Positions 1 through 10,427 of a stretch of 11,571 nucleotides of DNA are shown here, piece by piece. The notes under the pieces are model-generated. The model saw only the letters and a list, made by a program, of their open reading frames with translations. It made no database searches and had not been told where the DNA came from. Positions within the stretch are counted from its first letter, which is position 1. Each line of letters opens with the position of its first letter. The position numbers and the translations under genes were made by a program. The stretch comes from Clostridia bacterium (GTDB lineage Bacteria > Bacillota > Clostridia > Oscillospirales > Acutalibacteraceae): assembly GCA_017424125.1 (NCBI GenBank), contig JAFPBM010000201.1, forward strand, positions 1 to 11,571, read 5' to 3'.

Positions 1-302
1 CCGTAATAACCTTTATTTTCAATAACAAAACACTTGGTATGGTACGCCAGTGGCAAAACCTTATTTATAACAAACATTTTTCTGAAACAACCTTGACACA
101 CGGACCCGATTTTGTAAAACTCGCAGAAGCCTACGGCCTCGGCGGCAAACGCGTGTCTAACGTTGCGGAATTAGAAACAGCAATAAAAGAAGCGCTTACA
201 AGCGGACGCGGCTACGTTATCGACTGTGCGATTGACACGGACGAGATGGTACGCCCAATGGTAAGCGGCGGCGCACATATTACCGAATTTATTGTAAGTT
301 AG
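1..302 (+). CDS. ilvB: Acetolactate synthase catalytic (large) subunit, C-terminal fragment
   Basis: Partial gene whose 5' part lies before the window. The frame opens at base 3 and reads through to the TAG at 300-302, giving about 99 residues. The fragment begins with VITFIFNNKTLGMVRQWQ, the very conserved thiamine-diphosphate-domain stretch of acetohydroxyacid synthase large subunits (NN..LGMVRQWQ). It continues through the usual tail (PDFVKLAEAYGLGG, then EMVRPMVSGG near the end). The enzyme is cytosolic and uses ThDP, Mg2+ and FAD. It condenses two pyruvates to 2-acetolactate, or pyruvate with 2-oxobutyrate to 2-aceto-2-hydroxybutyrate. The regulatory subunit follows after 10 nt, as expected for an ilvBN pair. 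The ATG at base 39 is an internal Met of the GMVRQWQ motif, not the start. The family call is secure; biosynthetic rather than catabolic (AlsS) type follows from the adjacent ilvN. Confidence 0.95.
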   Translation, partial: VITFIFNNKTLGMVRQWQNLIYNKHFSETTLTHGPDFVKLAEAYGLGGKRVSNVAELETAIKEALTSGRGYVIDCAIDTDEMVRPMVSGGAHITEFIVS

Positions 303-312
303 GGGTGGTAGA

Positions 313-1864
<1,552 letters not shown>

Positions 1865-1969
1865 ATAAAGGATTAACGAGTATTTTAACAAAGTATGAGC
1901 GAAAATCCGCCTTTTCAAAACAGAGTTTGGATTATTTGCTCTACCCTAAAAAACATTCCGGAGGTTATT
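1865..1969 (+). other. ilvC-ilvD intergenic gap (105 nt)
   Basis: This is the only spacer longer than 14 nt in the window. It is A/T-rich and stays open in the ilvD frame from an ATG at 1895, but no Shine-Dalgarno sequence precedes that ATG. Two weak inverted pairs are visible: AATCC/GGATT with a ~20-nt loop, and AGAG/CTCT with a 13-nt loop. Neither is followed by a T-tract, so neither supports a terminator. I see no convincing -35/-10 pair. It may be a plain spacer, an mRNA processing region or a weak internal promoter; the sequence does not decide. Confidence 0.5.
1960..1964 (+). promoter_or_regulatory. Ribosome binding site of ilvD
   Basis: A perfect GGAGG lies 5 nt before the ATG at 1970. 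It fixes the ilvD start there rather than at the in-frame ATG at 1895, which would add 25 residues with no family resemblance. Confidence 0.8.
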
Positions 1970-3631
1970 ATGAATTCCGATAGTATTAAAAGCGGCATTG
2001 AAAGAGCACCAAACAGAAGTCTTTTATATGCACTCGGTCTTACAGAGGAAGAACTCTCACGCCCACTAGTCGGCATTGTAAGTTCGCATAACGAAATTGT
2101 TCCCGGTCATATGCACCTTGATAAAATTGTAGAAGCCGTAAAAGCAGGTGTAAGACTAGCGGGCGGTACACCCATAATGTTCCCCGCAATAGCCGTTTGC
2201 GACGGTATTGCAATGGGACATATTGGTATGAAGTATTCGCTCGTAACGCGTGACCTTATAGCCGATTCAACCGAGTCAATGGTAATGGCACATCAGTTTG
2301 ACGGACTTGTAATGGTACCCAACTGTGATAAAAACGTGCCCGGTCTTTTAATGGCGGCGGCAAGACTTAATATTCCCACAATATTCTGCTCGGGCGGACC
2401 GATGCTTGCGGGCCACCTCGGCGATGGTAAACGTACCTGCCTTAGCCATATGTTTGAGGCGGTTGGCGCATACCACGCAGGCAAAATGACCGAAAGCGAA
2501 GTAGAAGACTACGTTGAAAACGCCTGCCCTTCGTGCGGTTCTTGCTCCGGAATGTATACTGCAAACTCAATGAACTGTCTTTCTGAAGCGATTGGTATGG
2601 CGCTTTCGGGCAACGGCACGGTTCCTGCACCGCTTTCGGCAAGAATCCGTCTTGCCAAAAAGACAGGTATGCAGATTATGGAACTTATAAAGAGGGATAT
2701 CCGTCCGCGTGATATTATGACGGCGGATGCCCTTCATAACGCTGAAACGGTTGATATGGCGCTTGGTTGCTCAACTAATACAATGCTCCACCTTCCCGCC
2801 ATCGCACACGAGGCGGGTGTGGAAATCAGCCTTGATATGTCAAACGAAATCAGTAAAAACACACCCAACCTTTGCCACCTTGCACCAGCGGGCGACACCT
2901 ATATGGAAGACCTCGACAGGGCAGGCGGCGTCTATGCCGTTATGAATGAACTTTCAAAGAAAAATCTTCTTAAACTTGATTGTATGACCGTAACGGGTAA
3001 GACGGTGGGCGAGAATATAAAATGCGCCTATAACCGCAACGAAGAGATTATAAGGCCTATTGATAACCCCTATTCGCAAAGCGGTGGCATCGCTGTGCTA
3101 AAGGGTAACGTAGCACCCGACGGTTGCGTTGTAAAACAGTCGGCGGTGGCAGAAGAGATGATGGCTCACCGCGGTCCCGCAAGGGTGTTTAATTCCGAAG
3201 AAGAGGCGATTGCCGCTATTTACGGAAAACAAATTAAATCGGGCGATGTTGTAGTTATTCGTTACGAAGGTCCAAAAGGCGGTCCCGGTATGCGTGAGAT
3301 GCTTAATCCCACGTCTGCAATCTGCGGAATGGGGCTGGGTGAGAGCGTAGCACTTATAACCGATGGACGTTTTTCGGGCGCAACACGCGGCGCGGCAATC
3401 GGACACGTAAGTCCGGAGGCGGCGGCAGGCGGCAACATAGCACTGATTGAAGACGGCGATATGATTTCAATTGATATTAAAAACTTTAGTATCAACGTTG
3501 AAGTATCAGATGAAGAATTAGCAAAACGCCGCGAAAAATGGGTTTGCCCCGAACCGCGCGTAAAGAGCGGTTATATTGCGAGATACGCAAAACTCGTATC
3601 TTCTGCCGATAAAGGCGCAATTCTTTCATAA
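1970..3631 (+). CDS. ilvD: Dihydroxy-acid dehydratase
   Basis: Enzyme of 553 aa, the usual length of bacterial IlvD (about 550-615). It dehydrates 2,3-dihydroxyisovalerate and 2,3-dihydroxy-3-methylvalerate to the matching 2-oxoacids using an Fe-S cluster and Mg2+. Family motifs in order are [14 protein letters not shown] at 38-51, C77 in [10 protein letters not shown]119-D-K121 in [25 protein letters not shown] at 189-204, [12 protein letters not shown] at 433-444, and [11 protein letters not shown] at 464-474. C77, C119 and C192 are the expected cluster ligands. K121 matches the lysine that is carbamylated for Mg2+ binding, and S469 matches the catalytic serine. All expected residues are present. 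It connects the common ilv steps to the leu block, which begins 14 nt downstream. The cluster type ([2Fe-2S] or oxygen-labile [4Fe-4S]) cannot be told safely from sequence alone. Confidence 0.97.
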   Translation: MNSDSIKSGIERAPNRSLLYALGLTEEELSRPLVGIVSSHNEIVPGHMHLDKIVEAVKAGVRLAGGTPIMFPAIAVCDGIAMGHIGMKYSLVTRDLIADSTESMVMAHQFDGLVMVPNCDKNVPGLLMAAARLNIPTIFCSGGPMLAGHLGDGKRTCLSHMFEAVGAYHAGKMTESEVEDYVENACPSCGSCSGMYTANSMNCLSEAIGMALSGNGTVPAPLSARIRLAKKTGMQIMELIKRDIRPRDIMTADALHNAETVDMALGCSTNTMLHLPAIAHEAGVEISLDMSNEISKNTPNLCHLAPAGDTYMEDLDRAGGVYAVMNELSKKNLLKLDCMTVTGKTVGENIKCAYNRNEEIIRPIDNPYSQSGGIAVLKGNVAPDGCVVKQSAVAEEMMAHRGPARVFNSEEEAIAAIYGKQIKSGDVVVIRYEGPKGGPGMREMLNPTSAICGMGLGESVALITDGRFSGATRGAAIGHVSPEAAAGGNIALIEDGDMISIDIKNFSINVEVSDEELAKRREKWVCPEPRVKSGYIARYAKLVSSADKGAILS

Positions 3632-3645
3632 TCGGAGAAACATAA

Positions 3646-5187
3646 ATGAAACAGATAAAAATTTTTGATACAACACTGCGTGACGGAGAGCAGTCACCGG
3701 GTTGCAGTATGAATCTGCGCGAGAAGATAGAGGTTGCAAAATGCCTTGAAAAGATGAAAGTCGATATCATTGAGGCGGGTTTTGCAATTTCTTCTCCCGG
3801 CGATTTTGAATCGGTCAATACCATTGCAAAAACAGTAAAGGATTGTACCGTAGCGTCTCTTGCACGTTCAACAGTAAAGGATATAGATGCCGCGTGGGAG
3901 GCAGTAAAGGTTGCCGCCGACCCGCGCATACACCTCTTTATTGCAACAAGTCCTCTTCATATGGAGTATAAACTCAAAATGACACCCGAACAGGTGCTTA
4001 AGAAAACCGAAGAGATGGTAAAATACGCGGCAAAATATTGCAGCAATATCGAATTTTCGGCAGAGGACGCAACAAGAAGCGATTGGGATTTTCTCTCGCA
4101 AGTTGTAAATACCGCAATTAAATGCGGCGCTACAACGGTTAACATTCCCGATACTGTTGGCTACACCACCCCCGCAGAGATGCAGGCACTTATCGAATAT
4201 TTGATAGAAAGAACGGAAAATCCCGATAATGTAGATTTTTCTGTTCATTGCCATAACGATTTGGGTATGGCGGTTGCAAATGCACTTGCGGGTGTAAAGG
4301 GTGGCGCAACACAGATTGAATGTACCGTAAACGGACTTGGCGAACGCGCAGGCAACACATCACTTGAAGAAGTTGTAATGGCAATGCGCACACGTCCCGA
4401 CGTATTTACAGGCACAACGCGCCTTGATACTACACAGATTTACAGAACGAGTAAAACAGTTTATAATATCATTGGCCAAAAGGCACCGCTTAATAAACCT
4501 ATTGTGGGCAAAAACGCTTTTGCGCACGAATCGGGCATACATCAGCACGGTGTACTTGCCAATAAACTGACCTATGAAATATTAACTCCCGAATCGGTTG
4601 GCATTCACGCTAATAATATCGTGCTTGGTAAACATTCGGGTAAACACGCGTTTGAAACCCGCCTTTCTGAGATGGGGTACACCTTGGATGCGGACGAACT
4701 TTTACGCTCATTCGAAGAGTTTAAGGTGCTTTGCGATAAGAAAAAGACGGTAAGCGACGCCGATATCGAGGCTATCGTACTTCATAAATCTGCTGTGGAA
4801 ACAGCAGGGGATAGCGGCGATTATGCGCTGGATTGGTTTGCCGTTCACACAAGTAACTTTACAACGGCAACAAGCACAGTATGCCTCAAAAAAGGCGACG
4901 AAAAGATTGAGGGTGTCAGCCTCGGTGACGGACCGATTGATGCATCATTCAAGGCAATTGATACCATCATAAACCCTGTAGAGCATACCTTTGATAACTA
5001 TACTATTCACTCAACTTCAGAGGGTAAAGATACCCTCGGCGACGTATCGGTTAAACTCAGTGCAAACGGCAGAAGTTATTCGGGCCGCGGACTTTCGACC
5101 GATATTATTGAAGCGAGTATAAAAGCATATCTTGCGGCGTTACACAAATTGCAATCTGCCGCAGAAAGAGAAGCGGAGGCAAAATAA
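3646..5187 (+). CDS. leuA: 2-isopropylmalate synthase
   Basis: Enzyme of 513 aa that condenses acetyl-CoA with 2-oxoisovalerate to 2-isopropylmalate, the committed step of leucine synthesis. The TIM-barrel domain (about 1-270) starts with FDTTLRDGEQSPG at 7-19. It holds the divalent-metal ligands D13, H201 and H203 (VHCHNDLGMAVAN) and N237 (GERAGNTSLEE). ATSPLHMEYKLKM at 100-112 is typical of LeuA. A linker with AFAHESGIHQHGV (291-303) and VLGKHSGKHAF (326-336) follows. Residues ~390-500 are the C-terminal LeuA allosteric domain, with GDGPIDASFKAID (428-440) and GRGLSTDIIEASIKAYL (480-496), the elements that form the leucine site in this family. Leucine feedback is therefore expected. CGGAG at 3633-3637 precedes the ATG. 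A citramalate synthase is less likely, given the full leuCDB set directly downstream. Confidence 0.96.
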   Translation: MKQIKIFDTTLRDGEQSPGCSMNLREKIEVAKCLEKMKVDIIEAGFAISSPGDFESVNTIAKTVKDCTVASLARSTVKDIDAAWEAVKVAADPRIHLFIATSPLHMEYKLKMTPEQVLKKTEEMVKYAAKYCSNIEFSAEDATRSDWDFLSQVVNTAIKCGATTVNIPDTVGYTTPAEMQALIEYLIERTENPDNVDFSVHCHNDLGMAVANALAGVKGGATQIECTVNGLGERAGNTSLEEVVMAMRTRPDVFTGTTRLDTTQIYRTSKTVYNIIGQKAPLNKPIVGKNAFAHESGIHQHGVLANKLTYEILTPESVGIHANNIVLGKHSGKHAFETRLSEMGYTLDADELLRSFEEFKVLCDKKKTVSDADIEAIVLHKSAVETAGDSGDYALDWFAVHTSNFTTATSTVCLKKGDEKIEGVSLGDGPIDASFKAIDTIINPVEHTFDNYTIHSTSEGKDTLGDVSVKLSANGRSYSGRGLSTDIIEASIKAYLAALHKLQSAAEREAEAK

Positions 5188-6456
5188 ATGGGAATGACAA
5201 TGACGCAGAAAATCCTTGCTGCTCACGCAGGGTTACCGTCTGTAAAAGCGGGTGACCTTATCGAGGCAAAACTCGATATCGTGCTCGGTAATGACGTTAC
5301 AACCCCTGTAGCGGTTGACGTTTTCGATAAAGCAGGGTTCACAAAAGTGTTTGATAAGGACAAAATTGCAATTGTCCTTGACCACTATACTCCTTGTAAA
5401 GATATTAAATCGGCAGAACTTTGTGCCACCGCGCGTGAGTTTGCAAAGCGTTTTGACATCACCCATTTTTATGACGTCGGAACGGTCGGCATCGAACACG
5501 CACTTTTGCCCGAACAGGGCGTTGTCGGACCGGGAGACTGTATAATAGGCGCCGATTCACACACCTGTACATACGGCGCACTCGGCGCATTTTCAACAGG
5601 CGTCGGCTCAACCGATATGGCGGCTGGTATGATTTCGGGCGAAAACTGGTTTAAGGTGCCCTCTGCTATTAAGGTAGTGCTGAAAGGAACTCTTCAAAAA
5701 TACGTCAGTGGTAAGGACGTAATACTTCACCTTATCGGTATGATTGGCGTTGACGGCGCACTTTATAAATCAATCGAATTCACAGGTGAAGGTGTATCCT
5801 CGCTTTCAATGGACGACCGCTTTACAATTGCCAATATGGCAATAGAGGCGGGCGGTAAAAACGGCATTTTCCCCGTAGACGAAAAAACGCTTGAATACGT
5901 AAACGGCAGATTTAAGCGCCCCATAAAAGTTTATGAGGCGGACGACGACGCCGAGTATGAAAGCACGGTAGAAATTGATTTGTCGGCTCTTAAACCGACG
6001 GTATCTCTCCCGCATCTTCCGTCTAATACTAAAACGGTTGATGAAGTTAAGGGACTGCATATCGACCAGGTGGTAATCGGCTCTTGCACAAACGGCAGAA
6101 TATCCGATATGCGTCAGGCGGCAGAAATTTTAAAAGGCAGACGTGTTGCAAAAGGCGTTCGCTGTATCGTAATTCCCGCCACGCAAGAGGTTTATATGCA
6201 GTGCATTAAAGAGGGACTTGCCGAAATATTTATAAAATCAGGCTGTGCGGTTTCAACCCCAACTTGCGGCCCCTGCCTTGGCGGACATATGGGCGTTATG
6301 AGTGCGGGCGAACGCGCAGTTACAACCACAAACAGAAACTTCGTAGGCAGAATGGGACACACAAAGAGTGAAGTAATTCTTGCAAGTCCCGCGGTTGCAG
6401 CGGCATCAGCGGTAGCGGGTGCTGTAGCATCACCTGACGACTTGGCGGAGGTGTAA
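5188..6456 (+). CDS. leuC: 3-isopropylmalate dehydratase, large subunit
   Basis: Protein of 422 aa, the short aconitase-superfamily form found in many Clostridia and archaea rather than the ~466-aa E. coli form. With LeuD it isomerises 2-isopropylmalate to 3-isopropylmalate. The three [4Fe-4S] ligands are C300 (IGSCTNGR) and C360 and C363 ([12 protein letters not shown]). [20 protein letters not shown] at 121-140 and [13 protein letters not shown] at 384-396 are further family signatures. The gene begins immediately after the leuA stop codon (0-nt gap). GGAGG at 5175-5179 inside leuA is its ribosome binding site. Met3 and Met5 are alternative starts, but the family usually begins MGMT. The short type includes homologues acting on homocitrate or citraconate-type substrates; the surrounding leuA, leuD and leuB argue for isopropylmalate here. 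Confidence 0.95.
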   Translation: MGMTMTQKILAAHAGLPSVKAGDLIEAKLDIVLGNDVTTPVAVDVFDKAGFTKVFDKDKIAIVLDHYTPCKDIKSAELCATAREFAKRFDITHFYDVGTVGIEHALLPEQGVVGPGDCIIGADSHTCTYGALGAFSTGVGSTDMAAGMISGENWFKVPSAIKVVLKGTLQKYVSGKDVILHLIGMIGVDGALYKSIEFTGEGVSSLSMDDRFTIANMAIEAGGKNGIFPVDEKTLEYVNGRFKRPIKVYEADDDAEYESTVEIDLSALKPTVSLPHLPSNTKTVDEVKGLHIDQVVIGSCTNGRISDMRQAAEILKGRRVAKGVRCIVIPATQEVYMQCIKEGLAEIFIKSGCAVSTPTCGPCLGGHMGVMSAGERAVTTTNRNFVGRMGHTKSEVILASPAVAAASAVAGAVASPDDLAEV

Positions 6457-6458
6457 TC

Positions 6459-6959
6459 ATGGCTAAAGGAACAGTTTTTAAATACGGTGATAACGTTGAT
6501 ACCGACGTAATTATACCCGCACGCTATCTTAACGCACCGTCACCCTCTGAACTTGCAAAGCATTGTATGGAGGACATAGACGCCGATTTTGTTAAGAACG
6601 TAAAGATGGGAGATATTATGGTCGGCGGTGCAAACTTTGGTTGCGGCTCGAGCCGTGAACACGCGCCCATTTCAATCCGTGCAAGCGGAATTTCTTGTGT
6701 TATTGCAGAAAGTTTTGCAAGAATTTTCTACCGTAACGCAATAAACATCGGTTTCCCGATACTTGAGTGTCCCGAAGCCGCTAAGAAAATAAAAAACGGT
6801 GATACCGTAAGCGTTGATTTTGCTACGGGTGAAATCGTAGACGAAACAACGGGCGAAACCTTCAAAGCAACCGCTTTCCCCGCATTTATAAACGGAATAA
6901 TCGAAAACGGCGGTCTGCTTTCATATCTCAAGGCAAAACAGGCGGGAGGTAACAAATAA
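6459..6959 (+). CDS. leuD: 3-isopropylmalate dehydratase, small subunit
   Basis: Protein of 166 aa, the short swivelling-domain partner of the short-type LeuC. It completes the active site of isopropylmalate isomerase. [14 protein letters not shown] at 12-25 contains the substrate-specificity loop. [14 protein letters not shown] at 57-70 is the family signature, with the catalytic-site serine and R66. [20 protein letters not shown] follows further on. The start ATG at 6459 is 2 nt after the leuC stop, with GGAGG at 6447-6451 as ribosome binding site. The stop codon overlaps the leuB start by 1 nt (TAATG). Tight spacing fits equimolar synthesis of the two subunits. Nothing is truncated or unusual. 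Confidence 0.95.
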   Translation: MAKGTVFKYGDNVDTDVIIPARYLNAPSPSELAKHCMEDIDADFVKNVKMGDIMVGGANFGCGSSREHAPISIRASGISCVIAESFARIFYRNAINIGFPILECPEAAKKIKNGDTVSVDFATGEIVDETTGETFKATAFPAFINGIIENGGLLSYLKAKQAGGNK

Positions 6960-8029
6960 TGGAATTTAATATCGCGCTTGTAAAAGGCGACGGCATTGGC
7001 CCCGAAATTGTAGATAGTGCCGTTCGCGTGCTTGAAAAAGTTGGCGAAAAATTCGGCCACAAATTTAATTTCACACCCTATCTTGCGGGCGGTGCCGCAA
7101 TTGATGAATACGGTATACCACTACCCGAAGAAACCATAACGGGTTGTAAAAACAGTGATAGCGTTTTGTTAGGTGCCGTTGGCGGACCGAAGTGGGATAC
7201 TCTCCCGGGGGAAATCCGTCCCGAAAAAGCCCTTTTAGGGCTTCGCGCAGCGCTCGGACTTTTCACAAACTTGCGTCCTGCAAAAATATACCCCGCACTC
7301 AAAGGCGCTTGCACTCTCCGTCCCGATATCGTGGAAAACGGATTTGACCTTGTCATTGTGCGTGAACTTACGGGCGGAATATACTTCGGTGAACGCGGCA
7401 GACGCGAAGGCATATACGGAGAAGAGGCATACGATACCGAAGCATATAGCGTAATGGAGGTTGAGCGTATTGCTCACGTAGCATATAAAACTGCCCAAAA
7501 GCGCAGAGGCAACGTCGTAAGCATTGATAAAGCCAACGTTTTGGAAAGTTCTCGTCTTTGGCGCGAAATCGTGCATAAAGTGGGTGAGCAGTACCCTGGC
7601 GTTACCTGTACTGATATGCTTGTCGATAACGCTGCAATGCAACTTGTTCGCGACCCGTCAAGATTTGACGTTATCGTAACGTCTAATATGTTCGGAGATA
7701 TCCTCTCGGACGAGGCATCGCAGATTACGGGTTCAATCGGACTTTTGGCATCGGCTTCGCTCGGCGACGGTAAATGCGGCCTTTACGAGCCTATCCACGG
7801 CTCTGCACCCGATATAGCGGGACAAAATAAGGCAAACCCGATTGCTACAATTCTTTCGGCTGCTATGATGCTTCGCTATTCTTTTGAACTCGGGGCAGAG
7901 GCAGACGCTATCGAAAACGCGGTAAACAAGGTGCTTGAAGACGGTCTTCGCACCGCCGATATACTTGTGGGCGACGACAAAGCACTCACCTGTACCGAGA
8001 TGACCGACGAAATAATCAGCAGACTTTAA
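6959..8029 (+). CDS. leuB: 3-isopropylmalate dehydrogenase
   Basis: Enzyme of 356 aa, the normal family length. It oxidises and decarboxylates 3-isopropylmalate to 2-oxoisocaproate with NAD+ and Mg2+ or Mn2+. Visible motifs are KGDGIGPEI (9-17), [11 protein letters not shown] (70-80), the substrate arginines R96, R106 and R135 ([10 protein letters not shown]), and catalytic Y142 and K191 ([12 protein letters not shown]). The metal-site aspartates are D224 (VDNAAMQLV), D247 and D251 ([11 protein letters not shown]). [14 protein letters not shown] at 281-294 binds the adenosine end of NAD, and D285 in it indicates NAD+ rather than NADP+. The start overlaps the leuD stop by 1 nt, with GGAGG at 6945-6949, suggesting translational coupling. 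The leucine-specific motifs and the leuACD context rule out isocitrate dehydrogenase. Confidence 0.97.
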   Translation: MEFNIALVKGDGIGPEIVDSAVRVLEKVGEKFGHKFNFTPYLAGGAAIDEYGIPLPEETITGCKNSDSVLLGAVGGPKWDTLPGEIRPEKALLGLRAALGLFTNLRPAKIYPALKGACTLRPDIVENGFDLVIVRELTGGIYFGERGRREGIYGEEAYDTEAYSVMEVERIAHVAYKTAQKRRGNVVSIDKANVLESSRLWREIVHKVGEQYPGVTCTDMLVDNAAMQLVRDPSRFDVIVTSNMFGDILSDEASQITGSIGLLASASLGDGKCGLYEPIHGSAPDIAGQNKANPIATILSAAMMLRYSFELGAEADAIENAVNKVLEDGLRTADILVGDDKALTCTEMTDEIISRL

Positions 8030-8043
8030 CGGAGTGATAAATA

Positions 8044-9108
8044 ATGCTTGATATTAAAATTACAAAGACAGAAACACCTAAAGAAAAACCGCAAGGTCCT
8101 TTAGGTTTTGGTAAAATATTTACAGACCATATGTTTGTAATGGACTATACAGAGGGTAAGGGTTGGCACGATGCAAGAATCGTTCCTTTCGCAAACTTTT
8201 CTTTCTCGCCCGCGTCAATGGTTTTCCATTACGGACAGGAGATGTTTGAGGGACTTAAGGCCTATAGAGGCGCAGACGGAAAAAGTTATCTCTTCCGTCC
8301 TGATATGAACGCCAAGCGTACCAATGCAACCAACGAACGCCTTTGCATACCCCATCTCCCCGAAGAAGATTTCGTACAAGCGGTGTCGGCAATCGTAAAA
8401 ATGGACGAGGATTGGATTCCCACAGAAGAGGGAACTTCGCTTTATATTCGTCCGTTCATCATTGCGACTGATGCATTTTTGGGCGTTGCCCCTTCAAAAA
8501 CTTATAAGTTTATAATCATTCTTTCACCAAGCGGCGCATACTACGCAAGCGGTCTTGCACCTGTTGGAATTTGGATTGAGGACGACTTTGTCCGCGCAGT
8601 ACGCGGCGGTGTGGGTTACACCAAAACGGGCGGTAACTACGCATCAAGCCTTGCGGCGCAGGTAAAAGCACACGATGCGGGCTATTCACAGGTTTTGTGG
8701 CTTGACGGCGTAGAGCGTAAATATATTGAAGAGGTTGGTGCTATGAACATCTTCTTCAAAATAAACGGTACTGTCGTTACCCCGATGCTAAACGGAAGTA
8801 TTCTCCCCGGCATCACGCGTGATTCGGTTTTGCACCTTTGCAAGAGTTGGGGAATACCCACAGAAGAACGTAAAATTTCGGTTGACGAACTGATTGAAGC
8901 ACAAAAAAGCGGTGCTTTGGAGGAAGTTTTCGGCACAGGCACAGCCGCCGTAATTTCTCCCGTTGGTAAACTGCGTTACAAAGACGATGTTATGACAATC
9001 GGTGACGGCGGAATCGGAACACTCAGTCAAAAACTTTACGATACGGTAACAGGTATCCAAACAGGTAAACTTGAAGATAACTTCGGTTGGAGATTATCTG
9101 TAGAATAG
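8044..9108 (+). CDS. ilvE: Branched-chain amino acid aminotransferase
   Basis: PLP enzyme of fold type IV, 354 aa, of the longer bacterial/eukaryote-like BCAT subgroup rather than the ~309-aa E. coli IlvE. It transfers the amino group between glutamate and the oxoacids of valine, isoleucine and leucine, the last step for all three. The PLP Schiff-base lysine is K194 in GYTKTGGNYASS. E230 in IEEVGAMNIFF matches the glutamate that pairs with the PLP ring nitrogen. GSILPGITRDSVL at 251-263 and GTGTAAVISPV at 297-307 are the phosphate- and substrate-side loops. HYGQEMFEGLKAYRG at 62-76 is the N-terminal family signature. GGAGTG at 8031-8036 precedes the ATG by 7 nt. The gene lies 14 nt after leuB and is followed 9 nt later by an ATPase that does not belong to the pathway. 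Confidence 0.96.
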   Translation: MLDIKITKTETPKEKPQGPLGFGKIFTDHMFVMDYTEGKGWHDARIVPFANFSFSPASMVFHYGQEMFEGLKAYRGADGKSYLFRPDMNAKRTNATNERLCIPHLPEEDFVQAVSAIVKMDEDWIPTEEGTSLYIRPFIIATDAFLGVAPSKTYKFIIILSPSGAYYASGLAPVGIWIEDDFVRAVRGGVGYTKTGGNYASSLAAQVKAHDAGYSQVLWLDGVERKYIEEVGAMNIFFKINGTVVTPMLNGSILPGITRDSVLHLCKSWGIPTEERKISVDELIEAQKSGALEEVFGTGTAAVISPVGKLRYKDDVMTIGDGGIGTLSQKLYDTVTGIQTGKLEDNFGWRLSVE

Positions 9109-9117
9109 AGGTAAACT

Positions 9118-10425
9118 ATGTACAAAGAGGTATCAAAACTGCTGCTTTACAGCAACCTAGGACCCGATAGTATACTCACAAATCTTTGTGATATATTCAA
9201 GTCCTTTGAAGAGAAAAGCGAGGATAAAGACACCCTCGTACACAAAATATATGTGGAAATGAAGCGTCTTTTGGACCTTGCCACACAGTACGGTTTTGAT
9301 ACTAACTTGTGGCATAATTATCTCACGTTTCTGCTTATAACCAACGAAAATTCCTTTACCCTAACGTGCGAGCGTCAGGGTGCTACCGATGGCGGAAGCG
9401 TAAACGCTTTTGCAAAGAACGATTTTTCGGTGTTTATGCGTTTATTTCGTTTTGATTTCGCACCAATTGAAAAGGCTTTAGGTATTGATTGCTTTTCGGT
9501 AATAACCAATTATAAAGCCATAGCAAAGCGCGAAAAACTTTATAATAAAAACGTAAGCGAAAAGGTGCAAACTTTGTCAAAAAATTTGGCAAATGCCAAA
9601 ACGGAGGACGAATTTTTTGCTCTGGTTACCGAACTTTATAAAAATTACGGTGTGGGAATGTTTGGCCTGAACCCTGCTTTTCGCATCAAAACAGTAAACG
9701 GAAATCTTGAATTTTGTCCCATAAACAATGCCGATAAAATAAGGCTTTCGGACCTTGTCGGTTACGAATACCAGAAAAAACAACTAACCGATAATACAAA
9801 AGCGTTTATAGATGGCAAACCCGCCAACAATGCTCTCCTTTACGGCGATAGCGGTACGGGCAAAAGTTCAAGTATCAAAGCGGTGCTTAACGAATATTAC
9901 GATAGCGGTCTTAGAATGATTGAGATATATAAGCACCAGTTTTCTGAACTTTCCGCCGTCATATCACACATTAAAAATCGCAACTATAGGTTTATAATTT
10001 ACATAGACGACCTATCCTTTGAAGACCACGAAATAGAATATAAATTCTTAAAAGCGGTTATCGAGGGCGGCGTGGAATCAAAACCCGAAAATATTTTGAT
10101 TTATGCAACCTCAAATCGCCGTCATCTGATAAAGGAAACTTGGAATGACCGCAACGATATGGAACACAACGGCGAAATTCACCGTTCCGACACAATCGAA
10201 GAGAAATTATCGCTTTCAAGCCGTTTCGGCGTATTGATTAATTACAGCAGTCCCGATAAGCAGGAGTTTAATGAGATAGTAAAAACCCTCGCACGTAGGG
10301 AGGGCATAACTCTCGATGACGAAACCTTGTGTCACGAGGCTAATAAGTGGGAGATGCGCCACGGCGGTGTGTCAGGACGTACAGCACGTCAGTTTATAAA
10401 TTATCTTTTGGGAGTAGAAGAATAA
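9118..10425 (+). CDS. AAA-type ATPase of the DUF815 family, function unknown
   Basis: Protein of 435 aa with no signal peptide or clear membrane segment, so probably cytosolic. Residues 1 to ~205 are an N-terminal region that I recognise only as typical of this family in Clostridia (NSFTLTCERQGA at 78-89, then AFAKNDF at 97-103). Residues ~208-430 are the ATPase core: DLVGYEYQK (212-220), Walker A GDSGTGKSS (243-251), Walker B FIIYIDDLSFE (292-302), sensor-1-like ATSNRRHLI (330-338), a likely arginine finger in SLSSRFG (R369), and sensor-2-like SGRTARQF (419-426). All nucleotide-site residues are present, so it should bind and hydrolyse ATP. No biochemical role is established for the family to my knowledge. 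AGAGG at 9107-9111 precedes the ATG. Gaps of 9 nt to ilvE and 2 nt to ilvA place it within the transcription unit. The N-terminal half is locally A/T-rich (9541-9600 has 18 G/C of 60). The family call rests on motif recall. Confidence 0.8.
   Translation: MYKEVSKLLLYSNLGPDSILTNLCDIFKSFEEKSEDKDTLVHKIYVEMKRLLDLATQYGFDTNLWHNYLTFLLITNENSFTLTCERQGATDGGSVNAFAKNDFSVFMRLFRFDFAPIEKALGIDCFSVITNYKAIAKREKLYNKNVSEKVQTLSKNLANAKTEDEFFALVTELYKNYGVGMFGLNPAFRIKTVNGNLEFCPINNADKIRLSDLVGYEYQKKQLTDNTKAFIDGKPANNALLYGDSGTGKSSSIKAVLNEYYDSGLRMIEIYKHQFSELSAVISHIKNRNYRFIIYIDDLSFEDHEIEYKFLKAVIEGGVESKPENILIYATSNRRHLIKETWNDRNDMEHNGEIHRSDTIEEKLSLSSRFGVLINYSSPDKQEFNEIVKTLARREGITLDDETLCHEANKWEMRHGGVSGRTARQFINYLLGVEE
10410..10414 (+). 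promoter_or_regulatory. Likely ribosome binding site of ilvA, inside the ATPase gene
   Basis: GGGAG is the only purine-rich SD-like run ahead of the ilvA ATG at 10428, but it sits 13 nt away, farther than the 5-9 nt seen for most genes here. Initiation may therefore be weak or depend on ribosomes terminating at 10423-10425, 2 nt before the start. Confidence 0.45.
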
Positions 10426-10427
10426 TT

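Noticed and set aside
1904..1942. Possible stem-loops in the ilvC-ilvD gap
   Set aside because: Stems of only 4-5 bp with 13-20-nt loops and no T-run; such pairs occur by chance in A/T-rich DNA.
1895..1969. Upstream in-frame ATG that would extend IlvD by 25 residues, or act as a leader peptide
   Set aside because: No ribosome binding site precedes it, the residues do not resemble IlvD, and there is no run of branched-chain codons or hairpin-plus-T-tract as an attenuator would need. GGAGG sits 5 nt before the ATG at 1970.
3492..3929. 145-residue minus-strand open frame across the ilvD-leuA junction
   Set aside because: It spans the conserved ends of two real genes and shows no family motif; the start region has no functional context.
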